Below the pieces are notes generated by a model. The model ran no database searches and was not told where the DNA came from. It was given only the letters and a program-made list of their open reading frames with translations. From an uncultured Flavobacteriaceae bacterium (lineage in GTDB: Bacteria > Bacteroidota > Bacteroidia > Flavobacteriales > Flavobacteriaceae), in the NCBI GenBank assembly GCA_947500445.1, contig CANMSB010000031.1:1-60393 (forward strand): a stretch of DNA of 60,393 nucleotides, given 5' to 3'. Of this stretch, positions 8,989 to 17,995 are shown one piece after another. The translations under genes were made by a program, and so were the position numbers. Numbering within the stretch: the first letter of the stretch is position 1; every line of letters begins with the position of its first letter.

Positions 8989-9193
8989 CTTTTAAAGTAT
9001 TGGGCCTTTTGGTGTTTTTCTGGTGAAGGCTATCCTTTTTTTGGTGGGCAATGGAATCCATAACGACACCTTTTTTCTTTGGAATCTTTTTTCCGGCCAA
9101 AGTATCGCCTGTTTTGATCGCAACGGAATCTTGTGCCATGGTAACGGCGCAGGAGGCCAGCATGGTAGTCAATAAAAAAGCGGATACTTTCAT
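8927..9193 (-). CDS. Short secreted peptide ending in a CPGCG motif; candidate MNIO substrate
   Basis: 88 residues from the ATG at 9193 (a longer start at 9223 adds 10 residues before the signal peptide). It has a Sec signal (MKVSAFLLTTMLASCAVTMAQ), a hydrophilic Lys-rich middle and the C-terminus FYFNCPGCGRG. The only cysteines outside the signal peptide are the two in this terminal motif. Its 3' end overlaps the start of the MNIO gene. MNIO substrates known so far are short Cys-containing peptides encoded next to the enzyme, often with a signal peptide (bufferins), so this is the obvious candidate. A lipoprotein reading (LASC) is possible but the Ala-Gln cleavage site after it is more likely. 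Product and modification are inference. Confidence 0.65.
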   Translation of the reverse strand: MKVSAFLLTTMLASCAVTMAQDSVAIKTGDTLAGKKIPKKKGVVMDSIAHQKKDSLHQKNTKRPNTLKGDKKPSEIDFYFNCPGCGRG

Positions 9194-9288
9194 AAAAAAA
9201 GGTTTATAAATTTGACTTAGCATCTTGCGGAGACAAGAAAAAGCGCTGTTTCCACCTTGCTCATAGCTAACGTTTATTGCGTGGTTTT

Positions 9289-9450
9289 ATACCATTTCTA
9301 CCTTGAAATCACCCACTAAAAATTGCCCTTTTCCGCTTAATACTTCAAAATAAAAAACAACCGTAGCTACTGCTATGCTTGATTTTTCTTTTTCGTCCAA
9401 GCAAAAAATGACGGCTTTTTATTTGGGTAATTTCAAAGCAAAAATGGTAT
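9289..9450. repeat. TIR-bounded repeat element, copy A (diverged)
   Basis: Begins ATACCATTTCTACCTTG and ends with the near reverse complement CAAAGCAAAAATGGTAT; inside lies AACCGTAGCTACTGCTATGCTTGA, matching the core of the copies at 24995, 27228 and 29135. The left flank (AGCGCTGTTTCCACCTTGCTCATAGCT, 9243-9269) is also found, inverted, beside copy B. No ORF; it fills most of the gap between the CPGCG peptide and the NTF2-like gene. Confidence 0.65.
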
Positions 9451-9525
9451 TATTTTTCGTGTCCAAAGCGAAATTCCTTTGGTTTTGTTGGCTGCCGGTT
9501 TTTTGGCATTTCATTAATCGGTCGG

Positions 9526-9975
9526 CTACTGTTCAATTTCATGGGTGTCCCTGACCTTGCTGAACGTCAAGTCCAACAACTTCCAACCGGTTTCTCCCTT
9601 TTTATAGATTTCGGTAACCGTAAATTCATTGGATACGTCGTTCCCTCTTACATGTGCGACCAAGGTTATTCGGTTCCATAGTACGGCGGTAGTATCAAAA
9701 ATTTCTACGGCAACATCATGAACATCGGCTTGCTTGTACCAAATACTGCCCGTTTTAATGATTTCGAGTTCTCGGTCTTTGTTCCAAGTCCCGCTCATGT
9801 GCACGAACTTTGATCGGTCATCAAAAAGTCTGGCTAGCTCCTCTATATTTTTGTCCGCCATCCATGTCCACTTGTTCTTTGAAAGGGTTTTAATTTCATC
9901 TTCGGTAACCTCCTGTGAGTAGGTTAGACCCGAACAAGCGATGACCAAAATAAATCCAAGTACTGACTTTTTCAT
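9526..9975 (-). CDS. Secreted NTF2-like (SnoaL/DUF4440-type) protein
   Basis: 149 residues with a Sec signal peptide (MKKSVLGFILVIACSGLTYSQ). The mature part shows the cone-fold pattern of DUF4440/NTF2-like proteins: WTWMADKNIEELARLFDDRSKFVHMSG, strand TTAVLWNRITLVAHV, and EFTVTEIYKKGETGWKLLDLTFSKV. Such proteins include ketosteroid-isomerase-like enzymes and non-catalytic binders; no catalytic residues can be assigned here. Monocistronic, periplasmic or lipoprotein-free secreted. Confidence 0.75.
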   Translation of the reverse strand: MKKSVLGFILVIACSGLTYSQEVTEDEIKTLSKNKWTWMADKNIEELARLFDDRSKFVHMSGTWNKDRELEIIKTGSIWYKQADVHDVAVEIFDTTAVLWNRITLVAHVRGNDVSNEFTVTEIYKKGETGWKLLDLTFSKVRDTHEIEQ

Positions 9976-10054
9976 TTCCGTTTTTTTAGGTTGCCGATAC
10001 TATTATGACTAAAAAGGTTCAAACGTCATACCAAACCTAAATGATTGCCGTACA

Positions 10055-11377
10055 TTAATCTTCAAGAAACGTCAATACGGCCTTTGCATTCTCCGGTTTT
10101 GCAACAATACGTTTCTCTTTGTCCAAAATAAAATAGGTCGGTGTTTTTTGTATGTCGTATACCTTGGCATAGGTACTTTCCCATTTTCCCAACGCGATGG
10201 CATGTTCAAAATCGGGCAAGATGGCCGATTGATTTTTCCAAGTATCCTCTCCTTCTTCAAGACCGACAGCTATTACCGTAGCAGCTGTATTGGTTTTCAA
10301 TTTTTCGTGCAGGGGCGGTATTTCTTTAAGGCAGTGGCCACAGGTACTGCTCCAAAAAATCAGTACCACGTAGTTGTCGGTCGTAGTCGTGGTCAACCGT
10401 TTGGTTTCCCCTCCCGAGATCCATTCGATTTCCGGCGCTTTTTTTCCGATACGGAGCCGGTTGTCGGCAATAATGGTGTTAAGGGTCTCTTTGTCGTCCT
10501 TGCCTTCGGCGTTGGGTGTAAGGTAGGTATTCAAAACATGGTCCGATACGCGAGTTAGGTTTTGCGCCGCTGATCGCTTCCATATTTTGTGAAAGAGGGA
10601 GAAGCGATAGGCCTTTGAACTTCCGTTCAGTTGCGTGTCGAGCACTGCTAGGTTTTCCTTGATCGTAGTATGGAACACTTCCCTATCGGTAAGGCTGTCC
10701 GTGGCTTGTCCCATGAATACATAGTTGATGGCCTTTTCGCTCAACAGGTCCGATGCCTGAAGGTCGGGGTCGGAAAAATCGAGATAGTCAAAATAATGGT
10801 CTTTTTTGTGTTGAATGTATTGCTGTTTTGTTTCCATGCGCTCTGGAAAATAGCCTCTGTTGGCGGTAATAAAGGTATGGATAAAGGTGTTTTTTGTTAG
10901 TTCTTCATAGTAGTCCTGTCGTTCTTTCCAGGTTGCGGTCCGCTGTTTAAAAACAGACTTGCCGTCCGTGTCATTTTCGTAAAACGAAATAAGGTCGCGC
11001 TCCAGGGTGTCCATTTCCTTAAAGTAGGACAGAAAAAGTTTGTTTTCTTCAGAAGTGGTGAAGTGTACGCCTTGGTCCAGATCGAATTCCAAAACAACAT
11101 CCTCGGTATTGCCGAACACGATATCAAAATAAAACTCCTCTTGGGGTATGGCATATACCATACGGTATATTCCGGGCTTCGCATTTTCGGGAACTTTCAT
11201 TTCGAATTTTCCATCCTTGATACCAGTATCGGCGATATAGCTTTGTGCGGTAGGGGTAAGGCGGTATGCGATCAGCCAACTGAATTCTTCGGCGGGCGAA
11301 AAGGTTCCCGAAATGGTATGTTGCGCCTCCAAGCCGAGCATTGCAAACAACATCACTATGGTCCATTTTGCTTTCAT
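10055..11377 (-). CDS. TlpA-like thioredoxin-fold protein with N-terminal DUF4369/DUF5106-like region
   Basis: 440 residues, with a signal peptide ending near EAQH. A beta-rich N-terminal part (SGTFSPAEEFSWLIAYRL ... IYRMVY) and a long helical middle are followed by a thioredoxin domain from about residue 305: KAPEIEW, then VLIFWSSTCGHCLKEIPPL with the redox CGHC pair, and the cis-Pro loop TPTYFILD. This architecture is common in Bacteroidota envelope thiol-disulfide oxidoreductases of the TlpA/ResA group. It probably acts in the periplasm on protein thiols; the partner is not shown by context. Confidence 0.85.
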   Translation of the reverse strand: MKAKWTIVMLFAMLGLEAQHTISGTFSPAEEFSWLIAYRLTPTAQSYIADTGIKDGKFEMKVPENAKPGIYRMVYAIPQEEFYFDIVFGNTEDVVLEFDLDQGVHFTTSEENKLFLSYFKEMDTLERDLISFYENDTDGKSVFKQRTATWKERQDYYEELTKNTFIHTFITANRGYFPERMETKQQYIQHKKDHYFDYLDFSDPDLQASDLLSEKAINYVFMGQATDSLTDREVFHTTIKENLAVLDTQLNGSSKAYRFSLFHKIWKRSAAQNLTRVSDHVLNTYLTPNAEGKDDKETLNTIIADNRLRIGKKAPEIEWISGGETKRLTTTTTDNYVVLIFWSSTCGHCLKEIPPLHEKLKTNTAATVIAVGLEEGEDTWKNQSAILPDFEHAIALGKWESTYAKVYDIQKTPTYFILDKEKRIVAKPENAKAVLTFLED

Positions 11378-11548
11378 ATCCTTAACAGTTCAAAAACCTT
11401 ACCAATTGTATTCTAAAGATTCGCTATTTGGTTTTGCAACGACAGACCAGGACAACTTTGTCCGGTTAGCAGTATCCACGGGGAAATCTAAAGTTAAAGC
11501 TAATCGAACCGCGGTGCCAAATAGTTTAGGGCAGCTCCCTTGAAATTC

Positions 11549-11890
11549 CTAATACGGCTCCATCTTTTCGAAAATACCGATTTGGGAAAACAATTCCGTA
11601 ATCAAGGTGATTTCCTTTTGGTGCACAAAACCATCCGCTTTGGCCATTTCTTTTAACATGGTTGCCAAGGCCGCCTTTTTGGGCGAGTCCATTCCCCGTA
11701 AAATGATGTTGCCCTGTTCGGGGATGACGTTCCGGGCCGAAATAATGAAATTGGTATCGAAATCGATAACCTTCATCAGTTTGCCAAGGGCATCGATTTC
11801 CCCTTTATGGATGACGCCATCGGCTTGGATAACGGAATCGATAACGTGTACGATGGCCAATTTTTCGGATAATTCAAACTTCATGTCCAT
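11549..11890 (-). CDS. TerB-like (tellurite-resistance B fold) protein
   Basis: 113 residues, all helical. The acidic metal-binding pattern of TerB is visible twice: VIQADGVIHKGEIDAL and AKADGFVHQKEITLI. It starts 3 bp after the mfd stop codon and so is translated from the mfd mRNA. TerB folds bind metal ions and occur in stress and phage-defence operons, but a lone copy behind mfd does not imply tellurite resistance. A second, unlinked TerB-like gene is at 21571. Confidence 0.75.
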   Translation of the reverse strand: MDMKFELSEKLAIVHVIDSVIQADGVIHKGEIDALGKLMKVIDFDTNFIISARNVIPEQGNIILRGMDSPKKAALATMLKEMAKADGFVHQKEITLITELFSQIGIFEKMEPY

Positions 11891-11893
11891 GAT

Positions 11894-14800
11894 TTAAGGA
11901 TTGGGTAAGATAGCCTCTTTTTCTTTGGATTCAAAAGGCTTCAAAACCGACAACCCCTTTTTTACCGAATTGATCTGTTCGAATACCAGCAGCAATCGCA
12001 GCCCATTTCGGGTCTTTTTTTCTTTTAGGCGACATTTTGCAGGGTTTTTTTGCGCGTATTGAAGCACCTTGGTGAAACCGGCACTTTGATAAAATTCCGA
12101 TTGTTGATCGGCAATAAAGTAACCGATGAGCTTTCCTTTTTTCATCACCACCTTTTCCAACCCAATGCCATTTGCAATCCATTTGATGCGTACGGAATCC
12201 AATAGATCCAACGCTTGGGTGGGCAATTCGCCAAAACGGTCTTTCAGTTCGGCTTCAAAAGAAAGCAATGCGGTCTCTTCCTTGATCTGGTTCAGTTGCG
12301 TATATAAGGTCAGCCGTTCCGTAATGTTATTGATGTAATCGTCCGGGAACAAAAGTTCAAAATCGGAATCGATCTGGGTCTCTTTTACATATACTTTTTC
12401 CTTTTGGCCCTCAACTTCGTCATAGAGTTCTTTAAACTCGTTCTCTTTGAGTTCGTCTATCGCTTCGGCCAGTATTTTTTGATAGGTTTCAAAACCGATC
12501 TCGTTAATAAAGCCACTTTGCTCCCCGCCCAAGAGATCCCCGGCACCGCGGATTTCCAAATCTTTCATGGCAATGTTAAAGCCGCTGCCCAAAGCCGTAA
12601 ACTGTGCCAATGCCTCTATTCGTTTTCGGGCATCGGCAGTCATGGCCTCATAAGGAGGGGTAATGAAATAACAAAAGGCCTTTTTGTTGCTGCGGCCGAC
12701 CCTTCCCCTCATCTGGTGCAGGTCGCTAAGGCCAAAATTATTGGCATTGTTTATAAAAATGGTATTGGCGTTGGTCACATCAAGCCCGCTTTCTACGATA
12801 GTGGTGGACACCAGAACGTCAAACTCACCGTTCATAAAGGCCAACATAAGGGTCTCTAATTTTTTACCGTCCATTTGCCCGTGGCCTACGGCGACCTTGA
12901 CATCCGGGACGAGGCGCTGGATCATTCCGGCTACCTCCTTGATGTTTTCGATTCGGTTGTGAATGAAAAAAACCTGTCCCCCGCGTTGCATTTCATAACT
13001 CACCGCATCGCGGATGGTTTCTTCCGTAAACCGTACCACCCTACTTTCAATGGGGTAGCGGTTGGGAGGTGGGGTATTGATCACCGAAAGGTCCCTTGCG
13101 GCCATTAAACTGAATTGCAGGGTTCGGGGAATGGGCGTTGCCGTAAGGGTCAATACGTCTACATTTTCCTTGATCGATTTTAGCTTGTCCTTAACGGAAA
13201 CACCGAACTTTTGTTCTTCATCCACGATCAGTAGTCCCAAATCCTTAAAAACGACATTTTTATTCACCAATTGGTGTGTTCCGATGATAATGTCCACCTT
13301 GCCCTCTTCCAATTGCAGTAACGTTTCCCTACGTTGTTTCGCGGTTCTAAAACGGTTAAGATAGGCCACTGTTACGGGCATTTCCTTTAAACGTTCGCTA
13401 AAGGTGCGGTGGTGCTGAAAGGCCAATATGGTAGTAGGCACCAATACCGCTACCTGTTTGCCATTGTCCACGGCCTTAAAAGCGGCCCGGATGGCAACTT
13501 CGGTCTTTCCAAAACCTACATCGCCACAGACCAACCGGTCCATGGGCCGTTCGCTTTCCATGTCCCTTTTGATGTCTTCCGTAGCTTTGCTCTGGTCCGG
13601 GGTATCCTCATAAATAAAAGAGGCCTCCAGTTCATTTTGAAGGTAACTGTCCGGTTGGTACCGGAACCCTTTTTCCAAACGACGTTTGGCATAGACCTTG
13701 ATCAGGTTGAAAGCGATTTTCTTGACCCGTGTCTTGGTTTTTTGCTTTAATTTTTTCCATGCCGTAGATCCAAGCTTATAAATTTTGGGAACGGCGCCAT
13801 CCTTGCCGTTGAACTTGGAAATTTTATGAAGGGAATGGATGCTGACATATAAAATGTCCCTTTCCCCGTACATCAATTTAATGGCTTCCTGTTTTTTGCC
13901 CTCTACGTCTATCTTTTGAAGTCCCCCAAACTTGCCGATACCATGGTCGATATGGGTAACGTAATCCCCGATTTCAAGTTTGTTCAGCTCTTTTAGGGTT
14001 ATGGCCTGTTTTTTGGCGTAGCCATTTTTAAGGTGGAATTTGTGGTAGCGTTCGAAAATTTGGTGGTCCGTAAAACAAACGATTTTAAGGTCGTCCTCAA
14101 TAAAACCTTGATACAATGGCAGTACGACCGTTTGGTACTGCACCTGTTCGTTTACCTCTTCGAATATGGAATGAAAACGTTTCGCCTGTTGCTCACTGGC
14201 GCAGAAAATGTACGTTTTATATCCTTCGGCCCTGAAATCGTTCAGGGTCTGGATCAGAAAATCGAACTTTTTATTGAAAGCGGGTTGTGGCCGTGTTGTG
14301 AATGCGAGGATCGGAGCGCCCTTTTCGGCCGTATCGGTATTTTCGCTCGTCAGGCATTGGAACGTATCGAGCTTCTTGGAAAATTCGTCCCCATTGGTAA
14401 AAAGCTTGGCCGGTCCCGCTTGCCGAACGGTTCCCGATAGCTCGGCAAAGGCTTTTTCGGCTTTTTCAAAAAAATCGTCCAACCGGTTTACAAGAACCGC
14501 GGTGTTTTTGGTGTAAATAAGGGTTTGGCGGGAAATGTAACGCAAAAAACTCTCTCGGGTCTCGTGCAACAGTTTGTTGGCGACATTGGGAATTATCGTT
14601 ATTTTATTGACCGTATCGGTGGAAAGTTGCGTAGCGATATCGAATGTCCGCATGCTATCGATCTCATCTCCAAAAAATTCGATCCGATAGGGTTGGTCAT
14701 GGGAAAAGGAAAACACGTCCACAATACCTCCTCGGACCGAAAATTCGCCTGGTTCTGTTACAAAATCGACTCTCTTGAACTTGTATTCGAAAAGGACCTC

Positions 14801-15283
14801 GTTTAAAAAATCGAGCGATAAGGTATCGCCAAGCTGTATTTTTAAGGTGTTCTTGTCCAGTTCCTTTCGCGTGACCACTTTTTCAAAAAGGGCATCGGGA
14901 TAGGTAACGATGACCACCGCTTTCTTTTGGGAGTTGATGCGGTTCAATACCTCGGCCCGTAATAGCACGTTGGCATTATCGGTTTCCTCGATTTCGTAGG
15001 GCCTTCGGTAACTTCCCGGATAGAACAGTACGTTTTTTTCACCCAACAACCGCTCCAGGTCGTTCAGGTAATAGGCGGCTTCTTCCTTGTCGTTATAGAC
15101 CAATAAAAGCGGTCGCCCACTTTGTTCAAAAATAGCGGACAATACAAAGGAGAGCGAAGAGCCCGTCAGTCCTTGTAACGTTATTTTTTGGGGTGTGGAA
15201 GTTTGGTTTTGGGCAATAAGCTCCTGCAGTTTCCCAAGTTTGGGAGACTGTGCAAATAGGTGTTGAACGGTGGCATTCGGCAA
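11894..15283 (-). CDS. mfd: Transcription-repair coupling factor
   Basis: 1129 residues. Mfd releases RNA polymerase stalled at DNA lesions and recruits UvrA. In order: UvrB-like N-terminal module (GSSLSFVLSAIF ... YPDALFEKV), FSVRGGIVDVF, RNA-polymerase-interacting domain (LKELNKLEIGDYVTHIDHGIGKFGG), the SF2 translocase with Walker A GDVGFGKTEVA, the DEEQ box (VDEEQKFGV), TATPIPRTLQ, and motif V/VI (TTIVESGLDVTNANT, QMRGRVGRS), then the TRCF C-terminal domain. Length fits the family. First gene of a unit with the TerB gene. Confidence 0.97.
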   Translation of the reverse strand: MPNATVQHLFAQSPKLGKLQELIAQNQTSTPQKITLQGLTGSSLSFVLSAIFEQSGRPLLLVYNDKEEAAYYLNDLERLLGEKNVLFYPGSYRRPYEIEETDNANVLLRAEVLNRINSQKKAVVIVTYPDALFEKVVTRKELDKNTLKIQLGDTLSLDFLNEVLFEYKFKRVDFVTEPGEFSVRGGIVDVFSFSHDQPYRIEFFGDEIDSMRTFDIATQLSTDTVNKITIIPNVANKLLHETRESFLRYISRQTLIYTKNTAVLVNRLDDFFEKAEKAFAELSGTVRQAGPAKLFTNGDEFSKKLDTFQCLTSENTDTAEKGAPILAFTTRPQPAFNKKFDFLIQTLNDFRAEGYKTYIFCASEQQAKRFHSIFEEVNEQVQYQTVVLPLYQGFIEDDLKIVCFTDHQIFERYHKFHLKNGYAKKQAITLKELNKLEIGDYVTHIDHGIGKFGGLQKIDVEGKKQEAIKLMYGERDILYVSIHSLHKISKFNGKDGAVPKIYKLGSTAWKKLKQKTKTRVKKIAFNLIKVYAKRRLEKGFRYQPDSYLQNELEASFIYEDTPDQSKATEDIKRDMESERPMDRLVCGDVGFGKTEVAIRAAFKAVDNGKQVAVLVPTTILAFQHHRTFSERLKEMPVTVAYLNRFRTAKQRRETLLQLEEGKVDIIIGTHQLVNKNVVFKDLGLLIVDEEQKFGVSVKDKLKSIKENVDVLTLTATPIPRTLQFSLMAARDLSVINTPPPNRYPIESRVVRFTEETIRDAVSYEMQRGGQVFFIHNRIENIKEVAGMIQRLVPDVKVAVGHGQMDGKKLETLMLAFMNGEFDVLVSTTIVESGLDVTNANTIFINNANNFGLSDLHQMRGRVGRSNKKAFCYFITPPYEAMTADARKRIEALAQFTALGSGFNIAMKDLEIRGAGDLLGGEQSGFINEIGFETYQKILAEAIDELKENEFKELYDEVEGQKEKVYVKETQIDSDFELLFPDDYINNITERLTLYTQLNQIKEETALLSFEAELKDRFGELPTQALDLLDSVRIKWIANGIGLEKVVMKKGKLIGYFIADQQSEFYQSAGFTKVLQYAQKNPAKCRLKEKKTRNGLRLLLVFEQINSVKKGLSVLKPFESKEKEAILPNP

Positions 15284-15337
15284 TTCCCTAAAATTTGTGC
15301 AAAGATATGCCCTAGGTCGGGGCGACGCAAAAGAAGA

Positions 15338-15973
15338 TCAGATTTTTATAACGCTGTTTTCCACGAGTGGAAATACTTGGTCGTCCGGTTTCGGTTGGAG
15401 TACGTAGCTGCCGGTAAACGCTCCAAAGGCGGGTAGGATGAGCTGGTGGGGCGATTTAAAGAAACAGGGGAGGCGTAGGGATTGCTTTCCCGTGCCCCGG
15501 AGCTTTACCGCAGGGTGTATGTGGCCCGAAAAGTTGAAAAAACCCTCCCGTTCTTCGGGATGGTGGGTCAGCAAAAAACCGTCCGAACGGATTTCGGAAA
15601 CCGTACGGATCCCCAATGCTTTGTACTTTAAAGGTGAAATAATATCGTGGTTGCCGACCACCAGAACAATTTCGGCTACCGTTCCTTTGGTCCAGGTTTC
15701 GAACAACAGCCACTCCTTGTTTAGCGCGGAATGAAACAGGTCCCCCAAAAAGCAGATGAGGTCCGGGGCAAAAAAAGAGACCACTTCGTCCAAAAGTTCA
15801 AAATTTTGTGCTATCGCGGCTTGCGGTACCGCTGCACCAAATTTGCGAAAATGGGATACCTTTCCCAGGTGTACGTCACTGATCAACAGCATGCGCTTAT
15901 CTTCCCAAAACAACGCTCCCGAGGGGTGCATGACAAACTGCTGGCCCTGTATTTCAATCCCATGCGTTTCCAA
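15338..15973 (-). CDS. pdeM: Ligase-associated DNA damage response endonuclease PdeM
   Basis: 211-residue calcineurin-like metallophosphoesterase. Metal-binding motifs are complete: SDVHLGK, FLGDLFHS, VVGNHD, LTHHPE and FSGHIHPAV. The C-terminal FFKSPHQLILPAFGAFTGSY segment is characteristic of PdeM. In many bacteria this nuclease sits with an ATP-dependent ligase, an MBL-fold exonuclease and an Lhr-like helicase. Here only the helicase (18898-21363) is near, separated by three plus-strand genes. Only 54 bp separate it from mfd on the same strand. Confidence 0.85.
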   Translation of the reverse strand: METHGIEIQGQQFVMHPSGALFWEDKRMLLISDVHLGKVSHFRKFGAAVPQAAIAQNFELLDEVVSFFAPDLICFLGDLFHSALNKEWLLFETWTKGTVAEIVLVVGNHDIISPLKYKALGIRTVSEIRSDGFLLTHHPEEREGFFNFSGHIHPAVKLRGTGKQSLRLPCFFKSPHQLILPAFGAFTGSYVLQPKPDDQVFPLVENSVIKI

Positions 15974-16054
15974 GCGATAAAGGTACTAAATGGATTCTTG
16001 TTTATATGAACAGTAATTCCTACTTTGGGCGTTTAATCCTTTAAGTAAATACAA

Positions 16055-16963
16055 ATGAAGAACATTACCATAGTAGGAAGTGCAAATACCGATATGGTGG
16101 TTAAGACCGATCGTTTTCCGGAACCTGGAGAAACGATAATCGGGGGCGACTTTTATATGTTTCCGGGCGGTAAGGGCGCCAATCAGGCGGTTGCCGCTGT
16201 CAGGGCCGGTGGCGCGGTACAGTTTGTATGTGCGCTAGGGGACGATTTTTTTGGTAAAAATGCGCTGGCGGGATACCAAAAGGAAGGCATAGCCATCGAC
16301 ACGGCCTTGGTGATTCCGGGCGAGGCTTCGGGAGTGGCCCTTATTACGGTAAACGGGCAGGGAGAAAATGAAATTGTGGTCGCGTCCGGCACTAACGCCG
16401 CGCTTTCACCGGAACATTTGGAAGCTTCGTGGGGTTCTTTTTTGGAATCCGATATTTTTTTGACCCAATTGGAGACACCCCTGGCCACGGTCGGTTTTTT
16501 GGCTGAACGCTGTAAAGGGGAAGGGCGTCGCCTGATCATCAATCCCGCTCCGGCGCAACCGCTGTCCGATGCTATTTTGGATGGTCTGTTTTTGATTACC
16601 CCGAACGAGACGGAGACCAAGATATTGACGGGTATAACGGTCGAAGACGACGCGAGCCGGGACCAAGCGGCCGAGTCGCTTTTGGGCAAAGGTGTCCAAA
16701 ACGTAATCATCACCTTGGGCAGCAAGGGATCTTACTTTAAAAACTCCGAAACCGCTTTTACAGTGGAAAGCCCCAAGGTGAAAGCGGTGGATACCACTGC
16801 CGCTGGCGATGTGTATAATGGGGTATTATCGGTATGCTTGGCAAAGCGGATGGGGTGGCGCGAAAGCATGGCCTATGCCAGTAAGGCCGCGGCCTTGTCG
16901 GTAACACGAATGGGTGCCCAGGATACGGCCCCGACATTAACAGAAATCAACCAATTCCAATAA
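16055..16963 (+). CDS. rbsK: Ribokinase
   Basis: 302-residue PfkB-family sugar kinase that phosphorylates ribose at O5. Visible: NITIVGSANTDMV at the start, the first PfkB signature GGKGANQAVAAVRAGG, the substrate loop, the ATP site ITPNETE, GSKGSYF, and the catalytic DTTAAGDVYNG with the base Asp in the second PfkB signature. It is followed after 3 bp by the sugar transporter gene, so the pair is a compact ribose uptake/activation operon. Confidence 0.92.
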   Translation: MKNITIVGSANTDMVVKTDRFPEPGETIIGGDFYMFPGGKGANQAVAAVRAGGAVQFVCALGDDFFGKNALAGYQKEGIAIDTALVIPGEASGVALITVNGQGENEIVVASGTNAALSPEHLEASWGSFLESDIFLTQLETPLATVGFLAERCKGEGRRLIINPAPAQPLSDAILDGLFLITPNETETKILTGITVEDDASRDQAAESLLGKGVQNVIITLGSKGSYFKNSETAFTVESPKVKAVDTTAAGDVYNGVLSVCLAKRMGWRESMAYASKAAALSVTRMGAQDTAPTLTEINQFQ

Positions 16964-16966
16964 ATT

Positions 16967-17962
16967 ATGTTCATTATCGAAAATTACACCATTGCGGTGG
17001 TGTTTTGTGTTATTACCATGCTGGCATGGGGCTCATGGGCCAATACCCAAAAACTGGCGGCGGCCTCTTGGCGCTTTGAACTTTTTTATTGGGACTACGT
17101 TTTGGGGATCCTACTGTTTTCAGGTTTGTTCGCCTTAACGGCGGGCAGTATGGGAGAGGGCGGACGCTCCTTTCTTGTCGATATGGCTCAGGCGGACAAC
17201 GCCAATATCGGTTCCGCTTTTTTGGGCGGGGTATTGTTCAACGCGGCCAATATTTTATTGGTAGCGGCCATTACCTTGGCGGGCATGTCGGTCGCCTTTC
17301 CCGTAGGGATAGGTCTGGCTCTGGTGGTAGGGGTGATCGTTAACTATTTGGACGCCCCGGTAGGGAATGCTACCTTGCTTTTTGGCGGTGTTCTTTTAAT
17401 CGTGTTTGCCATATTGTTAAATGCCAATGCCTACCGAAAGCTTTCGGCCCAACAACAGAAGGTGCCCACCAAGGGGTTGGTGTTGGCGGTCGTAGCCGGC
17501 TTGCTTATGGGCCTGTTCTATAAATATGTGGCCAACGCTATGTTTCCCGATTTTGCCAATCCCATCGCAGGGAAGTTGAGTCCGTATACCGCGGTATTTT
17601 TATTCGCGGTCGGCATTTTGGCCAGTAACTTTATCTTCAATACCGTTTTAATGCGAAAGCCGTTCGAAGGGGCGCCCGTAAGTTTCAAAGATTATTTTGC
17701 GGGAAGCGGTAAAAGCCATGCCATGGGTGTTTTGGGAGGTATCGTTTGGTGTGTGGGCATGTCCTTCAGTATTTTGGCTTCGGATAAGGCCGGTCCCGCA
17801 ATTTCCTATGGGCTTGGCCAAGGTGCCACGGTCGTTGCCGCATTATGGGGGATTTTTGTTTGGAAAGAGTTTAAGGGAGCGCCAAAAGGCGTTTCGGGCA
17901 TGTTGAATCTGATGTTGCTGTTGTACGTTGTCGGATTGGGATTGATTATTGCGGCGCGGTAG
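16967..17962 (+). CDS. GRP/RhaT-type sugar permease (RbsU-like)
   Basis: 331 residues, about ten hydrophobic helices and no signal peptide. GRP-family features: N-terminal CVITMLAWGSWANTQKLA, the internal GMSVAFPVGIGLALVVGVIVNY and the late SYGLGQGATVVAALWGIFVWKEF. In Firmicutes RbsU and GlcU belong to this family; coupling to rbsK (3-bp gap) points to ribose as substrate. Inner-membrane secondary transporter. Confidence 0.85.
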   Translation: MFIIENYTIAVVFCVITMLAWGSWANTQKLAAASWRFELFYWDYVLGILLFSGLFALTAGSMGEGGRSFLVDMAQADNANIGSAFLGGVLFNAANILLVAAITLAGMSVAFPVGIGLALVVGVIVNYLDAPVGNATLLFGGVLLIVFAILLNANAYRKLSAQQQKVPTKGLVLAVVAGLLMGLFYKYVANAMFPDFANPIAGKLSPYTAVFLFAVGILASNFIFNTVLMRKPFEGAPVSFKDYFAGSGKSHAMGVLGGIVWCVGMSFSILASDKAGPAISYGLGQGATVVAALWGIFVWKEFKGAPKGVSGMLNLMLLLYVVGLGLIIAAR

Positions 17963-17995
17963 TTTAGCGATAAATGAAGGATTAAGTTCGGAGTT

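Noticed and set aside
11549-11890. Tellurite-resistance operon
   Set aside because: Only single TerB-like genes are present, 10 kb apart, without TerC, TerD or TerZ; they are listed as TerB-fold proteins only.
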